Assembly (NCBI GenBank): GCA_900314725.1
Contig: OMWJ01000001.1
Location: forward strand, 124,001 to 188,000
Direction: 5' to 3'
Source: an uncultured Bacteroidales bacterium
Lineage (GTDB): Bacteria; Bacteroidota; Bacteroidia; Bacteroidales; P3
DNA length: 64,000 nt
Below, piece after piece: positions 61,506 to 64,000 of the stretch (positions are counted from its first letter, which is position 1; each line of letters opens with the position of its first letter). Below the pieces are notes generated by a model, which did no database searches, was not told where the DNA came from, and worked only from the letters and a program-made list of their open reading frames with translations. The translations under genes and the position numbers were made by a program.

Positions 61506-62966
61506 ATGATGAATTTAGAAAAAATATTACATAACGTTAAGATAGAAAAAGCATTCAACTTTAGAGATTTGGATGTGATGGGAATCGCTTTGGACTCAAG
61601 AAAAGTGCAAGAAGGTTTTATTTTTGTTGCTCAGAAAGGGGAGGAAACAGATGGACATAAGTTTATTGGCAAAGCCATAGAGAATGGAGCAAGAGCAATA
61701 GTTTTTGAAGAAGATTTAGATGAAACGGTTTTTGACAGTGACATTATATATATAAAGGTAAAAAAAACAACTTCTGCATTGGGGACAATGGCAAGCAATT
61801 TCTACAATGACCCAACAAAGAAATTGAAACTTGTAGGCATAACGGGAACAAATGGGAAGACGACAACAGTAACGCTATTGTTTCGTTTGTTGCAGTCAAT
61901 GGGAATAAGATGTGGCTTAATATCTACAATAGAAAATAGAATAAATGATACAGTGATACCTACAGAAAGAACAACACCGGATGTTCTTACTCTTCATTCT
62001 TTATTAGCACAGATGGTAGAAGAAAAATGTGAATATGCTTTTATGGAAGTATCTTCGCATGCAGTGGTGCAACAACGTATTGCAGGTTTATCTTTTGCTG
62101 GTGCCGTATTTTCAAATATAACATTAGATCACTTAGATTATCACAAGACTTTCAGCAACTATATTAAGGCTAAGAAGAAATTTTTTGATGATTTGCCTTC
62201 TAAGGCTTTTGCTCTAAGTAATATTGATGACAAAAATGGTAAGGTTATGCTTCAAAACACTAAAGCAAAGAAGTATTACTATTCGTTAAGCAATGCTTCG
62301 GCTGACTTTAGAGCAAAGGTTTTAGATAACTCTTTTGAGGGATTAGATATTGAACTTAACGGGAAAGAGATTTATTCTCCTTTAATAGGCAAGTTCAATG
62401 CTTACAATTTATTGGCGATATATTCAGTGGCTATTTTGTTGGGGTTGAATAAAGAAGAAGTGTTAGTAAATCTGTCTGCTATGAAATCAGCTCCAGGACG
62501 TTTTGATTGTTATAGACTTTCTACAGGAGCCGTTGCTATAGTGGATTATGCTCATACGCCAGACGCATTAGAAAATGTTTTAAAAACAATAAATGAAATA
62601 AATACAAGGAACAAAGGAAAGATATTCTGTGTCGTAGGATGTGGAGGAGATAGAGATAAAAGCAAAAGACCTATCATGGCAAGCATAGGTCAGAAATATG
62701 CTAATGTGCTTGTGATTACAGCGGATAATCCTCGTACTGAAAAAATAGAGGATATTATAGAAGATATGAAGCAAGGGCTAAAGAAAGATAAGCCAGGAAA
62801 ACAGCATTTCTGTATTCCTGATAGGAGAGAGGCAATAAAACTAGCTTGTACCTTATCACAAAAAAATGATATAGTACTTGTGGCCGGTAAAGGACATGAA
62901 ACTTATCAGGAAATAGAAAATAAAAAACATCATTTTGATGATAAAGAAGAGGTTTTGAAGTATTGA
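61506..62966 (+). CDS. murE: UDP-N-acetylmuramyl-tripeptide synthetase MurE
   Basis: A 486-residue Mur ligase that adds the third amino acid to UDP-MurNAc-L-Ala-D-Glu. ATP loop: GTNGKTT at 114-120. The DNPRTEKI motif at 407-414 is the signature of ligases that take meso-diaminopimelate. Two consecutive ATG codons at the start leave a choice of one residue. The middle domain EVSSHAVVQQRIAGLSFAGA fits. The order is the standard one. Confidence 0.96.
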   Translation: MMNLEKILHNVKIEKAFNFRDLDVMGIALDSRKVQEGFIFVAQKGEETDGHKFIGKAIENGARAIVFEEDLDETVFDSDIIYIKVKKTTSALGTMASNFYNDPTKKLKLVGITGTNGKTTTVTLLFRLLQSMGIRCGLISTIENRINDTVIPTERTTPDVLTLHSLLAQMVEEKCEYAFMEVSSHAVVQQRIAGLSFAGAVFSNITLDHLDYHKTFSNYIKAKKKFFDDLPSKAFALSNIDDKNGKVMLQNTKAKKYYYSLSNASADFRAKVLDNSFEGLDIELNGKEIYSPLIGKFNAYNLLAIYSVAILLGLNKEEVLVNLSAMKSAPGRFDCYRLSTGAVAIVDYAHTPDALENVLKTINEINTRNKGKIFCVVGCGGDRDKSKRPIMASIGQKYANVLVITADNPRTEKIEDIIEDMKQGLKKDKPGKQHFCIPDRREAIKLACTLSQKNDIVLVAGKGHETYQEIENKKHHFDDKEEVLKY

Positions 62967-62989
62967 TAAATTTAAAAAAAAGATAGAAA

Positions 62990-64000
62990 ATGTTATATTA
63001 TTTATTTAATTATTTGCATGAAGAGTTTGGTTTGCCAGGAGCAGGAGTGTTTCAATACATTTCATTTCGGGCGGCAGCAGCAATTATTCTCTCATTGCTG
63101 ATTACTATTGTTTTTGGAGGAAAACTTATTGCTTTCTTAAAGAAAAAACAAGTGGGAGAAACTGTTAGAGACTTGGGGCTTACAGGACAAAAAGAAAAAG
63201 AAGGTACTCCAACAATGGGAGGATTGATAATCCTTGCTGCTATCTTAATACCTGTTCTTTTGTTTGCTAAATTGGATAACATCTATGTAATAATAATGTT
63301 GATAACTACCGTTTGGCTTGGTGCTTTGGGCTTTCGTGATGACTATATTAAGGTTTTTAAAAAGAATAAGGCAGGGATGCGTCCAAGAACGAAGATTATA
63401 GGTCAGGTTATGCTTGGAGTTTTAGTAGGAAGTTTAATGTTCTTCTCTCCAGATATAAAAATACAAGAAAAACAAGAAGTAGAAGCATATTCACAAACTC
63501 ATAATTTGCAAGTATCTTCTACATACGAGAAAGCAAAACAACAATTTTCAAAAGAATCTTCTCATAGTACTAAAACAACGATACCGTTTTTTAAAGGGCA
63601 TGAATTTGATTATGCAAAATTGATAAAATTTATTGGCAAAGATTACAAAGACTTTGCTTGGCTTATCTTTATTCCTATTGTTATACTTATCATAACAGCA
63701 GTCAGCAATGGAGCTAATCTTACTGACGGAATAGATGGACTTGCAACAGGAACATCTGCCATAGTAGGTTCTACGCTTGCCCTTTTAGCGTGGGTAAGTG
63801 GTAATATTATTTTTGCGAACTACCTTAATATAATGTATATTCCTAACATTGGAGAATTAACAATATTTATCGCTGCCTTTGTAGGAGCAACAGCAGGATT
63901 TCTTTGGTATAACACTTACCCAGCGCAAGTATTTATGGGTGATACAGGTTCTTTAACCATAGGTGGAATTATAGCCGTGTTTGCAATACTTATCAGGAAA
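62990..64000 (+). CDS. mraY: Phospho-MurNAc-pentapeptide transferase MraY (partial)
   Basis: The open frame from ATG 62990 to the window edge (337 codons) is the beginning of MraY, which makes lipid I from UDP-MurNAc-pentapeptide and undecaprenyl phosphate. Landmarks are [13 protein letters not shown] (about 72-84), the acidic pair FRDDYIKV (D117, D118), [12 protein letters not shown] (around 240), and several hydrophobic helices. An insert of about 60 hydrophilic residues ([20 protein letters not shown] onward) in a loop is typical of Bacteroidetes MraY. The 3' end lies outside the window. Confidence 0.94.
   Translation, partial: MLYYLFNYLHEEFGLPGAGVFQYISFRAAAAIILSLLITIVFGGKLIAFLKKKQVGETVRDLGLTGQKEKEGTPTMGGLIILAAILIPVLLFAKLDNIYVIIMLITTVWLGALGFRDDYIKVFKKNKAGMRPRTKIIGQVMLGVLVGSLMFFSPDIKIQEKQEVEAYSQTHNLQVSSTYEKAKQQFSKESSHSTKTTIPFFKGHEFDYAKLIKFIGKDYKDFAWLIFIPIVILIITAVSNGANLTDGIDGLATGTSAIVGSTLALLAWVSGNIIFANYLNIMYIPNIGELTIFIAAFVGATAGFLWYNTYPAQVFMGDTGSLTIGGIIAVFAILIRK

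Overview
This window looks like the chromosome of an A+T-rich member of the Bacteroidales. The evidence is a sodium-pumping NADH:quinone reductase gene (nqrA), a serine palmitoyltransferase, outer-membrane barrel proteins with signal peptides ending in AQ, a peptidase with a type IX secretion sorting tail, an MraY with an extra periplasmic-loop insert, and promoters of the Bacteroidetes form TTTG-N19-21-TAnnTTTG. rRNA genes are absent, so the genus cannot be fixed.

Layout. 1-742 is the start of nqrA (leftward). 1.3-2.1 kb holds a structured leader followed by a small exported-protein gene broken by one in-frame TAG. 2.2-5.9 kb is a leftward operon rpiB / LUD-type Fe-S protein / deoC / spt. 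6.4-8.1 kb carries nadA and a small exported protein, followed by leftward pepD. 9.8-10.3 kb is a gene-free stretch of tandem 166-167 bp repeats with GC-rich palindromes. 10.8-20.65 kb is a higher-GC four-gene operon brxP-brxC-pglZ-brxL, a complete type 4 BREX phage-defence system, followed by a decayed rhuM gene and other debris to 22.1 kb. 22.1-25.0 kb is leftward tyrS-endonuclease-cutC. 25.2-29.7 kb has an outer-membrane receptor and an ABC transporter with its GntR regulator. 30.0-34.9 kb is a TPR protein plus outer-membrane barrel pair. 35.1-37.8 kb is a regulator and three envelope proteins. 37.9-47.4 kb is a long leftward envelope cluster (rsgA, dtd, M14 peptidase, OMP, kdtA, tamA-like, mtnN, membrane protein), preceded by an initiator tRNA. 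47.8-52.9 kb contains a candidate small RNA, hpt, an HhH protein, purL and mnmA. 52.9-55.6 kb is xseA, a holin-like membrane protein and panC (leftward). 55.8-57.0 kb is glyA. 57.5 kb to the end is the division and cell-wall cluster mraZ-rsmH-ftsL-ftsI-murE-mraY.

The two most notable things are (a) the BREX type 4 island, which has a PAPS-reductase/ferredoxin/DUF4007 fusion in place of a methyltransferase and a sharp internal change of base composition in brxP, and (b) at least six intergenic arrays of degenerate short words (AAGTCTT/AAGACTT or AAAACGCC) spaced almost exactly 21-22 bp apart, a periodicity shared by otherwise unrelated loci. Statements about base composition are hand counts of 60-base samples; no database search was possible.
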